Position numbers and translations under genes: made by a program. A stretch of 64,000 nucleotides of DNA from assembly GCF_037975245.1 (NCBI RefSeq), contig NC_092580.1:35001001-35065000 (forward strand), given 5' to 3'. This DNA comes from Apostichopus japonicus. Lineage: Eukaryota > Echinodermata > Holothuroidea > Aspidochirotida > Stichopodidae. The notes beneath the pieces were generated by a model, which worked only from the letters and a program-made list of their open reading frames with translations, did no database searches and had not been told where the DNA came from. Shown piece by piece: positions 1 to 14,118 of the stretch; position 1 is the stretch's first letter, and each line of letters starts with the position of its first letter.

Positions 1-102
1 ACATTGTAGTGCCATACGATTATTACCACTCTTTTGTTTAATTGTTCATGTGAATAAGGAATTTAGGCTTACGATGGAGTGTTGTTATTCAATCAGCTAT
101 CT

Positions 103-1906
103 TTAGATCTCTGTGGATCTCTGTGGATCTCTGTAGATCTCTGTGGATCTCTGTGGATCTCTGTGGATCTCTGTGGATCTCTGTGGATCTCTGTGGATCT
201 CTGTGGATCTCTGTGGATCTCTGTATATCTCTGTGGATCTCTGTGGATCTCTGTGGATCTCTGTGGATCTCTGTAGATCTCTGTGGATCTCTGTATATCT
301 CTATAGATCTCTGTGGATCTCTGTGGATCTCTGTGGATCTCTGTAGATCTCTGTTTATCTCTGTATATCTCTGTAGATCTCTGTGGATCTCTGTGGATCT
401 CTGTGGATCTCTGTGGATCTCTGTGGATCTCTGTGGATCTCTGTAGATCTCTGTGGATCTCTGTAGATCTCTGTGGATCTCTGTGGATCTCTATGGATCT
501 CTGTGGATCTCTGTGGATCTCTGTGGATCTCTGTGGATCTCTGTAGATCTCTGTGGATCTCTGTAGATCTCTGTGGATCTCTGTGGATCTCTGTGGATCT
601 CTGTGGATCTCTGTAGATCTCTGTAGATCTCTGTGGATCTCTGTAGATCTCTGTGGATCTCTGTAGATCTCTGTAGATCTCTGTGGATCTCTGTGGATCT
701 CTGTGGATCTCTGTAGATCTCTGTTTATCTCTGTATATCTCTGTAGATCTCTGTGGATCTCTGTGGATCTCTGTGGATCTCTGTGGATCTCTGTGGATCT
801 CTGTAGATCTCTGTGGATCTCTGTGGATCTCTGTGGATCTCTGTGGATCTCTGTGGATCTCTGTGGATCTCTGTATATCTCTGTGGATCTCTGTGGATCT
901 CTGTGGATCTCTGTGGATCTCTGTAGATCTCTGTGGATCTCTGTATATCTCTATAGATCTCTGTGGATCTCTGTGGATCTCTGTGGATCTCTGTAGATCT
1001 CTGTTTATCTCTGTATATCTCTGTAGATCTCTGTGGATCTCTGTGGATCTCTGTGGATCTCTGTGGATCTCTGTGGATCTCTGTGGATCTCTGTAGATCT
1101 CTGTGGATCTCTGTAGATCTCTGTGGATCTCTGTGGATCTCTATGGATCTCTGTGGATCTCTGTGGATCTCTGTGGATCTCTGTGGATCTCTGTAGATCT
1201 CTGTGGATCTCTGTAGATCTCTGTAGATCTCTGTGGATCTCTGTGGATCTCTGTGGATCTCTGTGGATCTCTGTAGATCTCTGTAGATCTCTGTGGATCT
1301 CTGTAGATCTCTGTGGATCTCTGTAGATCTCTGTAGATCTCTGTGGATCTCTGTGGATCTCTATGGATCTCTGTGGATCTCTGTGGATCTCTGTGGATCT
1401 CTGTGGATATCTGTAGATCTCTGTGGATCTCTGTAGATCTCTGTGGATCTCTGTGGATCTCTGTGGATCTCTGTAGATCTCTGTAGATCTCTGTGGATCT
1501 CTGTGGATCTCTATGGATCTCTGTGGATCTCTGTGGATCTCTGTGGATATCTGTGGATCTCTGTGGATCTCTGTAGATCTCTGTGGATCTCTGTGGATCT
1601 CTGTGGATCTCTGTGGATCTCTGTAGATCTCTGTAGATCTCTGTGGATCTCTGTAGATCTCTGTGGATCTCTGTGGATCTCTGTGGATCTCTGTGGATCT
1701 CTGTAGATCTCTGTAGATCTCTGTGGATCTCTGTGGATCTCTGTGGATCTCTGTAGATCTCTGTGGATCTCTGTGGAGCTCTGTGGAGCTCTGTGGATAT
1801 CTGTGGAGCTCTGTGGATCTCTGTGGAGCTCTGTGGAGCTCTGTGGATCTCTGTAGATCTCTGTGGATCTCTGTAGATCTCTGTGGATCTCTCTGGATCT
1901 CTCTGG
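103..1906. repeat. 10 bp minisatellite array (GGATCTCTGT), about 180 units
   Basis: The unit GGATCTCTGT repeats with G/A variation (GGATCT or AGATCT) and a few TTATCT or TATATCT variants. Variant order is identical at 143-546 and 793-1196, showing a 650 bp higher-order duplication. Towards 1780 the unit drifts to GGAGCT and the array then decays. Open frames across it are repeat artefacts. Confidence 0.97.
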
Positions 1907-2249
1907 AAAATTTAAATAATCTCAGTTTGGATCATTCACAATTTCTGAAACCAACAGACTATTGGAAACGAAAAATGCAAATGATTTCTTATTGCTGTAC
2001 TGCTTAATAGCTAGCTTGGACACTGAACAAGTGGAACTTGGCAAACAGTATTTTATTTCTTAGTCTTTCATATTCTTTACCCTAGAGAAAAAGAACCTCC
2101 AATTAGCCTACATCTCAATTCGGAGCGCACTTACTTTTATCAAGACACTCACTAATGTGATATCAACACCAATCAGTCCTCGTCTTATTCGTCTTTCAGT
2201 GTGTTTTTGCTGATATAACTGTATGTAAATGCAATAACACCGTGTATGA
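1907..2249. other. Non-repetitive spacer
   Basis: No open frame, RNA or element is recognised between the 10 bp and 49 bp arrays. Confidence 0.6.
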
Positions 2250-3958
2250 CCATGACTCATAGAATACTAGTACGTTGAACATAATGAGAAGTATCTATAA
2301 ACAATTAGTAACATGCTGGTACGTTGTACGTTATGAGCAGTATCGGTAAACAATTAGTAACATTCTGGTACGTTGTACGTTATGAGCAATATCGATAAAC
2401 AATTAGTAACATACTGGTACGTTGTACGTTATGAGCAGTATCGATAAACAATTAGTAACATACTGGTACGTTGTACGTTATGAGCAGTATCGGTAAGCAA
2501 TTAGTAACATACTGGTACGTTGTACGTTATGAGCAGTATCGATAAACAATTAGTAACATACTGGTACGTTGTACGTTATGAGCAGTATCTATAAACAATT
2601 AGTAACATACTGGTACGTTGTACGTTATGAGCAGTATCGGTAAACAATTAGTAACATACTGTGGTACGTTGTACGTTATGAGCAATATCGATAAACACAA
2701 ATAATCATACTAGTACGTTGTACGTTATGAGCAGTATCGATAAACAATTAGTAACATACTGTGGTACGTTGTACGTTATGAGCAATATCGATAAACAATT
2801 AGTAACATGCTGGTACGTTGTACGTTATGAGCAGTATCGTTAAACAATTAGTAACATACTGGTACGTTGTACGTTATGAGCAATATCGATAAACAATTAG
2901 TAACATGCTGGTACGTTGTACGTTATGAGCAATATCGATAAACAATTAGTAACCTACTGGTACGTTGTACGTTATGAGCAGTATCGATAAACAATTAGTA
3001 ACATGCTGGTACGTTGTACGTTATGAGCAATATCGATAAACAATTAGTAACATACTGTGGTACGTTGTACGTTATGAGCAATATCGATAAACAATTAGTA
3101 ACATGCTGGTACGTTGTACGTTATGAGCAGTATCGATAAACAATTAGTATCATACTGTGGTACGTTGTACGTTATGAGCAATATCGATAAACAATTAGTA
3201 ACATGCTGGTACGTTGTACGTTATGAGCAATATCGATAAACACAAATAATCATACTGGTACGTTGTACGTTATGAGCAGTATCGGTAAACAATTAGTAAC
3301 ATACTGGTACGTTGTACGTTATGAGCAATATCGATAAACAATTAGTAACATACTGGTACGTTGTACGTTATGAGCAGTATCGATAAACAATTAGTAACAT
3401 ACTGGTACGTTGTACGTTATGAGCAGTATCGATAAACAATTAGTAACATACTGTGGTACGTTGTACGTTATGAGCAGTATCGATAAACAATTAGTAACAT
3501 ACTGTGGTACGTTGTACGTTATGAGCAGTATCGATAAACAATTAGTAACATACTGTGGTACGTTGTACGTTATGTGCAGTATCGATAAACAATTAGTAAC
3601 ATACTGGTACGTTGTACGTTATGAGCAGTATCGATAAACACAAATAATCATACTGGTACGTTGTACGTTATGAGCAATATCGATACACAATTAATATGAT
3701 ACTGGTGCGTTACACCTAATGAGCAGTATGGATAAATTAATATGATACTGGTACGTTAGACATAATGAGCAGTATGGATAAATTAATATGATACTGGTGC
3801 GTTAGACCCAATGAGCAGTATGGATAAATTAATATGATTCTGGTACGTTTCACCTAATGAGCAGTATGGATAAATTAATATGATTCTGGTACGTTGTACA
3901 TAATGAGCATTATGGATAAATTAATATGATACTGGTACGTTGTTCTTAATAAGTAGTA
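2250..3958. repeat. 49 bp tandem array, about 34 units
   Basis: The unit is GGTACGTTGTACGTTATGAG followed by CAGTATCGATAAACAATTAG and TAACATACT. A two-base insertion (CTGTGG for CTGG) makes 51 bp units, and an ACACAAATAATCAT variant recurs. Both edges are degenerate; from about 3690 units shorten to about 46 bp with AATTAATATGATACTGG. Confidence 0.97.
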
Positions 3959-5059
3959 TTAATCTATGTTGACTAATGTATTGGTGCTTCCATATGTGTC
4001 CGAGTCCCTACTATACTTACACGACGCTTTATTACATTTTCTTTAGTATTTTACTGGGGAGAGCTACTGGTAAACAAGAGGAGTTTATTTGTGCCTGTAA
4101 TAATTCGACGTTCAGTCGGTCTACGTTGTTTTGACATCTCTCAGCTATCATTGGAAGCCGTGCAGTGATTCTCAATACCTCCATTTAATGTATACGTTGT
4201 TTTGACATCTCTCAGCTATCGTTAGAAGCCATGCAGTGATTCTCAATTCCATTTAATGTTATGAGCTCGAGGCTATCTCGCCTCAACTATTTGCAACGTT
4301 GGACACTTTTGTTAGCCAATCGCATTATCGTAATTGTGAGCATCCAGTAATGCAGATGAAAATATAATATAATTTAAGAAATTGATGTGATGAACAGCTC
4401 TCAGTAAGGATTGCGACTCATTTGTCCCTACTTCCGATGATAAGTTGGCAATTTTAGTGAACATATTTCGGAATTGAAATATATGATGGAATCGAACGAT
4501 TGCAACAGTAAAGGCGATAACAGTGAAGATTCTGAAAAAGTCAAGCATAAGTATACCTTATGCATTCTGGTTGACACAGATTCCTTTCTTTTATCCGAAA
4601 ATTGATGTATAATTAGTAGTGATTAATGGCTAATCCCATCTATAATTAGTAATGATTCCTGGCTAATCCCATCCCGCCCATGGTCATTTGCAGAGTGATT
4701 TAAGCATTGTAATATTTATTCAGTATTTCGGAACTCGGCAGGCTAATGCTATGGGAATAATCTGCTGATTAATCAAAGTTGGGTTTCACACGGTGTGACA
4801 GAATCACACTGAACAGATCTATAAATTAAATATTAAGATCAGTTAGGAATGAACTGAAGGAATCAGCCAAGTTATACTAAGTTCTGAGAGTCTTAGTTAT
4901 CAGATTTCTTGTCATTTTAAGAAGAAGTCATGAGTTGGTGATTTCAAATCACGTGTTCAAATTTGTCTTGTCAACGTGATATAAACATAGTACTGTTTTG
5001 CTTGGTACTTTGAACAAGACGCCTCTTCCCAAATGCCCAAAAAGTAGATATTCCATATT
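3959..5059. other. Non-coding region with small duplications
   Basis: Two copies about 71 bp apart of TACGTTGTTTTGACATCTCT start at 4122 and 4193, and a short duplication of TATAATTAGTA and GGCTAATCCCATC lies at 4610-4675. No gene is supported; the short minus-strand frame at 4312-4548 has no recognisable features. Confidence 0.6.
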
Positions 5060-5815
5060 AGAATATTCGACCGATAATCCGGTCTTTAACTCAACAATCC
5101 AGGTTTATCAACCAAAAATCTGACTTTTTCAACGATTAATCTGGTATTTTGAATTATTTTCGATACATTTGGATTATCAAGGGAAAATCTTCGATTAACG
5201 GTCGAGAAACCTGGATTATCGGCAAAAACCTGAACTATCAGTAGATATTTCAAGTTCATCGGTCAAAAAAACTTAGATTATCGGTCAAAACACCTGGATT
5301 ATCAAAGACAAACCTAGATTATCAGTATAAGCTGGAATATTGGTTGAAAATCTCAGATTATCGGCCGAAAAACTTGAATTATCGATTATCGGCCGAAAAA
5401 ATAGGAATTTCAAGAAAAATTTTGATTTTCAGTTGACAATTAAGGGTTGTCAACCAATCAACTTGGATTTCTGAAATCTTGATATATTGGCCGAAAAAAC
5501 CTGGATTATTCATTTTCAAGTCAACTTTATTTGGGTTTTTCCCCAACTGACAGGTAGAAATACAATAAACAACATATGACAATGTGTATAAAACAGGTGT
5601 GCAAGGAAGTGTTCTATAAAACTTAAACAAAGTAGAACACTCCCAACCAAAAAAAAAACAAACAAACGAAACATTTGTATTTACTTATTTACATTTTTGT
5701 TCACAATTACACTACATTAATTTAATAATTAATTACGGCAATTAATTAATAAATTAATAAATATCGGTCGAAAAACGTGGATTAACGGTTGATATTTCAA
5801 GATTTTTTACCAAGG
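5060..5815. repeat. Degenerate interspersed repeat based on GGATTATCGGTCAAAAACCT
   Basis: About a dozen diverged copies of a roughly 28-30 bp unit (TTATCGG(T/C)C(A/G)AAAA(A/C)CCTGG) occupy 5060-5530, with a last copy near 5762. An AATTAATTAAT-rich patch lies at 5715-5762. This looks like an old, decayed minisatellite. Confidence 0.7.
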
Positions 5816-7424
5816 AACTGGAACGGCTGGTTCCATTATGTCTATCGTCCCAAGAGGCCATTATAACTAAAGAATATTGATATCAATGAATTAAACATTG
5901 TTACACAAGCTAATATTAATGACATTCTTCAATAACACCCAGTTCTAGAATACTTCCTCACCGATTCATATACAATATGGCTCTGTTTTATTCAAACTTT
6001 GAGTAGTAGAAACGTTTTTTATGTTATCTTGTACCACTGTCACCTTTGCTTATTTGATGCTTTCTTATACACTTTATTTTTACTCCCTACAACCTCACTT
6101 TCTTAAATTGTATAGTTCTTATTTCTATGTTCTCTCCCAACTTCCCATTATTAACTTGTTTGAAATAATTGATACTGGACCAATTCAAGGTCCCATCTCT
6201 GTCAATGCCGCCAGAACAGTACTTTGGTCATAGTGATATCATAAGGAAGCTACTGTCACAGTGATCACCATCATGGAAAGTCCATCATCCACCGTTACAA
6301 GAATAACAGCTGAAAATCCAACGATATTTTAGCTGCATTTTCTCTATAATGCTGTAGGATGATAAGTTGGTAACGAGAGACTGTGAGTGTTAACAACATT
6401 GCGTGCCGCTCAAGTGGAATGCATGCTTGACTATTGTGTGAGTTTCCTTGGCGTGCTTACGCTGGTTTGTAAAGCCCCTGTATTGTAATTGAATGAGTTT
6501 AGGATGTTCCATTTCGATTGTTGATCCTAATGCAGAATGTACCGCAGTAACCCTACGTGTCTCTGTGCTGATGATGTCATTCCGACACTGACATCTCTGC
6601 GTGAACATTTGCGAAAACGACACAGTAATTAGTGTTGACGTCTAATTTGTTACTTAAAGGAATACAATCAACATGAAATAATATCTCATATCCAAACTTG
6701 ATCATACTATTATCAAGAATATAATGCTTGTGATGCGCTCAGATCAAAATCAGGACGTCAAAATGAAGATTTATGAAAAGTCCCTTTTACAGTCAAACAT
6801 ACAAGGAACCCTTCATCATGTTATTGTGTCATTCCTTTATCTATTCCCCGAGGTAAGTGGGTGACGTCACGGGTATGGTTTCGAGCAGACGTTGTTGTGA
6901 TTGATAATGTAACAACTGAAGAGGTTCCTTTAACGAACAATTTGTAATAATCGTAAGACCAAGGCCTCTGGGACAGTTCATAGCTTGCATTTCACATCTC
7001 GTGAAATGAATTCTTCGTTTGCTTTACTGTTGATATCTCTTATCCACTTGTCATAGTCTGATGACGTGAATGAATAATCACTTGTAAATCTTTGGCGAGT
7101 TATCGAGGTTGTCGTGAGTGGTTCGACGCATCTTGAGATTACAAGCAGTAGCCACCTTACACCTCGTAGGCCTTTTATGTTTATCACATGTCAGCTAAAA
7201 GACATTTAGTTGTTGGTTGATTATAAGAGTTTCCCCTTTCAATATATCTACAACATCACATTATTATAGTCTTTTAACATTGTAGCACAGTTAGGTTTCT
7301 GCACACATTTTGGTTCTTTCGAACGGATGCAGAACGGTGACGTCATTTCTCGACACATCAAGGGATGCGTTCATTATGGCTACGTGAACAATCTGAAGTA
7401 CTAGCTCAATTGTAATTCCCATAC
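5816..7424. other. Non-coding region
   Basis: No gene, RNA or repeat is recognised. Short open frames on both strands lack any family signature. Confidence 0.55.
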
Positions 7425-7895
7425 ACTTTCAAACAATGCAAACATTTCATCCTTCCGAATGCAAACAGTTCACCGAGCTGAACGCAAACAGTTCATCCTT
7501 CCGAATGCAAACAGTACCTTCTGAATGTAAACAGTTAATCTTCCTGACTGTAAACAGTTTATCTACCTGAATGTAGACAGTTAATCTACCTGAATGTAAA
7601 CAGTTCATCTACCTGAATACAAACAGTTAATCTACCTGAATACAAACAGTACCTTCTGAATGCATACAGTTCATCTACTTGAATACAAACAGTTCATCTA
7701 CCTGAATGCAAACAGTTCATCTACCTGAATGCAAACAGTTCATCTACGCGAATGCAAACAGGTTATATCTTCCTCTATGCAAAGAGTTCATCAACTTGAA
7801 TGCAAACAGTTCATCTATCTGAAAAAAACCCAATTCATCCATATGAATACAAACAGTTCATCTACCTGAATGCAAACAGGTCATCTACGTAAATG
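7425..7895. repeat. 23 bp tandem array, about 20 units, diverged
   Basis: The unit CTGAATGCAAACAGTTCATC plus TAC repeats with substitutions (AATACAAAC, AATGTAAAC, GTACCTT). The period is 23 bp in the best conserved part (7680-7740). Confidence 0.9.
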
Positions 7896-7907
7896 CATGT
7901 GTGCGTG

Positions 7908-7989
7908 ATATATATATATATATATATCTATCTATCTATCTATATATATATATATATATATATCTATATATCTATATATCTATCTATCT

Positions 7990-8053
<64 letters not shown>

Positions 8054-8060
8054 ATATATT
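7908..8060. repeat. TA/TATC microsatellite
   Basis: Alternating TA with interspersed CTAT tracts, directly following the 23 bp array. Confidence 0.97.
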
Positions 8061-10700
8061 GACTTGTTAATACGATAGTAATTTTCAATCGTGGGCGGCG
8101 TTCACAAGAACATCACATTATACATTGTAACTGTGCATATCATTAACAGAATCTGACTATAAGCTTTCGGCTGTCTACATGAATTATCGTAATTAATTAG
8201 ATTGATTCTTACAATTGAACTTACTGCACCAGACTGTGAATGCCTTATTTAACCATAACCAGCACATTGCTGCATTCGTCACTTACACGTGGAGGTATAA
8301 AGCCTGATATTATCTATACTGTTTACTTCCTCGAGGGACTTTTTTTGTTTTAATCTTTCAGATTGACCAAAACAAGAAATGAGAGGAAAGAAAGAATAAA
8401 TTTGTCTTCTCGCTCTAAGTTTTGCCCTTAGGCCCTGTTCTTGCCAATGCAATTATTCTACCATGTTGAACTGGGATTAAATTGTCTTTCACGACAAAGT
8501 AAACAAAATCATAAATTCGCCTGGAAATGTTTGAGAATTGTCTCTAGTTATTGGTTTCAACAGCTGTATGTATCGTATTGAGAGTTAGGAAGATCAAGGG
8601 ATATGCAAATCTTTCTCCTTAACCTTTCGTTGTTTTGTTAGTATAATTCATGGAGGACTTATGAAATACTACAACTCTCTAATAAAGGAAAATGTAGATA
8701 GAAAGTTTAAGAAATGCTCACATCATCTCAGAAGGAGCTATAAAAAAGAAATATGTCTTAGATAGTCTACCATTGAAAACAACTGCGGTCAGAGCTTTTG
8801 TATTTAGCTTTAATCTTTCTAATTTAAAGATTTCTTACAACACTATTTACACATAAAGCATTACTTCACCGTGCAGCCTATACCGAAGATGTAACCCTTT
8901 AGGAACGACACGGAGTTGCAGTTTGTAACTTTTCATATTTATTCTTGCTTTAAGACGGCAGCAGTTGATGATTCACTCTGCAGTGCGTCCTGTCATAATA
9001 TTTTTCTATCTGGGTTTCTTGTGGTATTTAATACGAAAGGAAGTGAGATCAAGCAAATCTGCCGGCTGAAAATGACTCTAAAATATCCCGAAGGTTTATA
9101 GTAAGATATAGTCAAACACTTAATTAAAGGAACAGAACATACAACCAATGCCGTCTGCATAGCTGGAATAATACCAGTTTTAAGAGAAAAAATATTATGT
9201 ATAAATGTTCTATGAATAACCCTCAGTGTATCTCTTAACAGTTGACTTATCAATACCCCTCTCCCGGTACTAATAGGAGTAACATATATAGACAACTGTT
9301 ACTGCATAGCCCACCGAAATATTGCAACATTTACAGGTGGTCTTAATAGTTTGGTTCAAATCGTGATTCTTAAAACTAAATAAAGACCTTGTATCTTAAT
9401 ACTAGATACGGTCAATGTTGTATATGGCTCATAACGTAATTCTTGAGGATGAATGAAAATCGTTGTTCCCGTTTTGAGTTTATAATTGATGCAGTAAATG
9501 TTATGTATAGCTCAAAACGTGATACTTAAAGATGAATGAAACAATGGATGCTGCTGTAATTAATGAAAATCATAATGGATAAATATGGACACAAATTTTG
9601 CCTCCGATCGTATTTTGTTGCTGTCACAAATGTCTGTTAATAGTTGAAATACTGGAAAGTCATTAAATATGTACATTTTATTTTATTTCAATTTATTTTA
9701 TTTTAAATTTTTATTTGTATTTAATTTTAATTTTAAATATGAACACAACAGAAATCAGTACACATACATGTTATTTAAGTTACCCAGTTATTTTACGTGC
9801 CTATCTTCCCGTTCATGAATACATTGAAGTTAATAGCCACGTGATGTTTATATCTTCTCCATCTGTTCATTTTCCAGTACTGTCGCCAACGAATCTGTAA
9901 CTGTGTCCTAATAACGCCCGAGATTTTAATTTCCTTACCTATATCAAATTTTCTAATTAATCAAATTAACCGCGGTTGTGAGTAATAACTTTTCTTAATT
10001 TGACGAGAGCATTAATTACGTCGCAACCTGGAGCTCTAACATTCATCTTCATGGTTGCGTCCTCTTGAGATTAACGTACAAACCCAAGAATGATCAGAAA
10101 TAGTTATTCTCAGCCGTCAATCGAACCGAATGAAATTTAAAATCCCTGCTGTTGATCTTATCATGTAACCTACTGTGACGTATTCAGCTAAACCAAAATA
10201 AAGAAAATCATATAGCCTGATTTTAGTAACGAAAAGGAAAAAGAAATAATGAAAAGGAAAGGACGTCAATACCACAAACAAATATTATTAAGAAGTGGTA
10301 AATATGTATTGATCTTTACAGGAAAGTAATTACTGTCCTATTAATTAGCAGATTTATTATTCTCCATCAAAACAATAAAGACAGATGGAAAGTATTTGAA
10401 TTTGTTATCATAATCATCGCACATGAGCTTTGACGGATATCAGAGGTCACCTATTTTGTAGTATTTGTAGTATTTCCTCTACAATTTGTATGTATTTTGT
10501 AGTTTTTCCTCAATACTTGTTTTTGTAGTATTTTTTGGTAGTATTTCCACAGATTTCTCTCAAATATCATTTTCATTAGTTAGAGGCTGCTTCTTACATA
10601 TTATGGTGGAAGTAACATTCATGTGTTACCGTGTGCGATATTCTAGCAATTATATTGCTGGTCGTGTAAAACCTTTCGTATCACGTGATATATCCAGAAT
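8061..10700. other. Non-coding region, 2.6 kb
   Basis: AT-rich DNA with TTTTATTT tracts near 9680-9740 and repeated GTAGTATTT words near 10460-10550. No coding exon with a plausible splice context or recognisable product was found. Confidence 0.55.
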
Positions 10701-10707
10701 GATTCAG

Positions 10708-13700
10708 AATATTGATGAGATTCTGTCCTTAGTAACAAGCTATGTAAAATACATTATTCTATGTGCATGCTTCTAATAGATTAATTATAGGCTTCATGGG
10801 AGATTCTCTCCTTAGTAACAAGATATGTAAAATACATTATTATATGTACATGCTTCTAATAGATTAATTATAGGCTTCATGGGAGATTCTCTCCTTAGTA
10901 ACAAGATATGTAAAATACATTATTATATGTACATGCTTCTAATAGATTAATTATAGGCTGCATAGGAGATTCTCTCCTTAGTAACAAGCTATGTAAAATA
11001 CATTATTATATGTGCATGCTTCTAATAGATTAATTATAGGCTTCATAGGAGATTCTCTCCTTAGTAACAAGCTATGTAAAATACATTATTATATGTGCAT
11101 GCTTCTAATAGATTAATTGTAGGCTTCATAGGAGATTCTCTCCTTAGTAACAAGCTATGTAAAATACATTATTATATGTGCATGCTTCTAATAGATTAAT
11201 TATAGGCTTCATAGGAGATTCTCTCCTTAGTAACAAGCTATGTAAAATACATTATTATATGTGCATGCTTCTAATAGATTAATTATAGGCTTCATAGGAG
11301 ATTCTCTCCTTAGTAACAAGCTATGTAAAATACATTATTATATGTGCATGCTTCTAATAGATTAATTATAGGCTTCATAGGAGATTCTCTCCTTAGTAAC
11401 AAGCTATGTAAAATACATTATTATATGTGCATGCTTCTAATAGATTAATTATAGGCTTCATAGGAGATTCTCTCCTTAGTAACAAGCTATGTAAAATACA
11501 TTATTATATGTGCATGCTTCTAATAGATTAATTGTAGGCTTCATAGGAGATTCTCTCCTTAGTAACAAGCTATGTAAAATACATTATTATATGTGCATGC
11601 TTCTAATAGATTAATTATAGGCTTCATAGGAGATTCTCTCCTTAGTAACAAGCTATGTAAAATACATTATTATATGTGCATGCTTCTAATAGATTAATTA
11701 TAGGCTGCATAGGAGATTCTCTCCTTAGTAACAAGCTATGTAAAATACATTATTATATGTGCATGCTTCTAATAGATTAATTATAGGCTTCATAGGAGAT
11801 TCTCTCTTTAGTAACAAGCTATGTTAAATACATTATTATATGTGCATGCTTCTAATAGATTAATTATAGCTGCATAGGAGATTCTCTCCTTAGTAACAAG
11901 CTATGTAAAATACATTATTTTATGTGCATGCTTCTAATAGATTAATTATAGGCTTCATGGGAGATTCTCTCCTTAGTAACAAGATATGTAAAATACATTA
12001 TTATATGTACATGCTTCTAATAGATTAATTATAGGCTTCATAGGAGATTCTCTCCATAGTAACAAGCTATGTAAAATACATTATTATATGTGCATGCTTC
12101 TAATAGATTAATTATAGGCTGCATAGGAGATTCTCTCCTTAGTAACAAGCTATGTAAAATACATTATTTTATGTACATGCTTCTAATAGATTAATTATAG
12201 GCTTCATAGGAGATTCTCTCCTTAGTAACAAGCTATGTAAAATACATTATTATATGTGCATGCTTCTAATAGATTAATTGTAGGCTTCATAGAAGATTCT
12301 CTCCTTAGTAACAAGCTATGTAAAATACATTATTATATGTGCATGCTTCTAATAGATTAATTATAGGCTGCATAGGAGATTCTCTCCTTAGTAACAAGCT
12401 ATGTAAAATACATTATTATATGTGCATGCTTCTAATAGATTAATTATAGGCTTCATAGGAGATTCTCTCCTTAGTAACAAGCTATGTAAAATACATTATT
12501 ATATGTGCATGCTTCTAATAGATTAATTATAGGCTGCATAGGAGATTCTCTCCTTAGTAACAAGCTATGTAAAATACATTATTATATGTGCATGCTTCTA
12601 ATAGATTAATTGTAGGCTTCATAGAAGATTCTCTCCTTAGTAACAAGCTATGTAAAATACATTATTATATGTGCATGCTTCTAATAGATTAATTGTAGGC
12701 TGCATGGGAGATTCTCTCCTTAGTAACAAGCTATGTAAAATACATTATTATATGTGCATGCTTCTAATAGATTAATTATAGGCTTCATAGGAGATTCTCT
12801 CCTTAGTAACAAGCTATGTAAAATACATTATTATATGTGCATGCTTCTAATAGATTAATTATAGCTGCATAGGAGATTCTCTCCTTAGTAACAAGCTATG
12901 TAAAATACATTATTATATGTGCATGCTTCTAATAGATTAATTATAGGCTTCATAGGAGATTCTCTCCTTAGTAACAAGCTATGTTAAATACATTATTATA
13001 TGTGCATGCTTCTAATAGATTAATTATAGGCTGCATAGGAGATTCTCTCCTTAGTAACAAGCTATGTAAAATACATTATTATATGTGCATGCTTCTAATA
13101 GATTAATTATAGGCTTCATAGGAGATTCTCTCCTTAGTAACAAGCTATGTAAAATACATTATTATATGTGCATGCTTCTAATAGATTAATTATAGGCTTC
13201 ATAGGAGATTCTCTCCTTAGTAAAAAGCTATGTAAAATACATTATTTTATGTGCATGCTTCTAATAGATTAATTATAGGCTTCATAGGAGATTCTCTCCT
13301 TAGTAACAAGCTATGTAAAATACATTATTATATGTGCATGCTTCTAATAGATTAATTATAGGCTGCATAGGAGATTCTCTCCTTAGTAACAAGCTATGTA
13401 AAATACATTATTATATGTGCATGCTTCTAATAGATTAATTATAGGCTTCATAGGAGATTCTCTCCTTAGTAACAAGCTATGTAAAATACATTATTATATG
13501 TGCATGCTTCTAATAGATTAATTATAGGCTGCATAGGAGATTCTCTCCTTAGTAACAAGCTATGTAAAATACATTATTATATGTGCATGCTTCTAATAGA
13601 TTAATTATAGGCTTCATAGGAGATTCTCTCCTTAGTAACAAGCTATGTAAAATACATTATTATATGTGCATGCTTCTAATAGATTAATTATAGGCTTCAT

Positions 13701-14118
13701 GGGAGATTCTCTCCTTAGTAACAAGCTATGTAAAATACATTATTATATGTGCATGCTTCTAATAGATTAATTATAGGCTGCATAGGAGATTCTCTCCTTA
13801 GTAACAAGCTATGTAAAATACATTATTTTATGTACATGCTTCTAATAGATTAATTATAGGCTTCATAGGAGATTCTCTCCTTAGTAACAAGCTATGTAAA
13901 ATACATTATTATATGTGCATGCTTCTAATAGATTAATTATAGGCTTCATAGGAGATTCTCTCCTTAGTAACAAGCTATGTAAAATACATTATTATATGTG
14001 CATGCTTCTAATAGATTAATTATAGGCTTCATGGGAGATTCTCTCCTTAGTAACAAGCTATGTAAAATACATTATTATATGTGCATGCTTCTAATAGATT
14101 AATTATAGGCTGCATAGG
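10708..14118. repeat. 83 bp satellite array, about 41 units
   Basis: The unit runs GATTCTCTCCTTAGTAACAA, GCTATGTAAAATACATTATT, ATATGTGCATGCTTCTAATA, GATTAATTATAGGCTTCATA, GGA. Units differ at only a few positions (GGCTTC or GGCTGC, ATAGG or ATGGG), so the array is recently homogenised. The variant TGTAGGCTTCATAGAAG recurs 332 bp (four units) apart at 12281 and 12613. Confidence 0.98.

Noticed and set aside
103-1906. Open frames of 65-137 codons reading Leu-Cys-Gly-Ser-Leu-Trp-Ile-Ser-Val
   Set aside because: They only translate the 10 bp repeat; frames overlap one another and change with unit variants.
8993-9295. 100-codon minus-strand frame
   Set aside because: No family resemblance and no splice or start context beyond an ATG.
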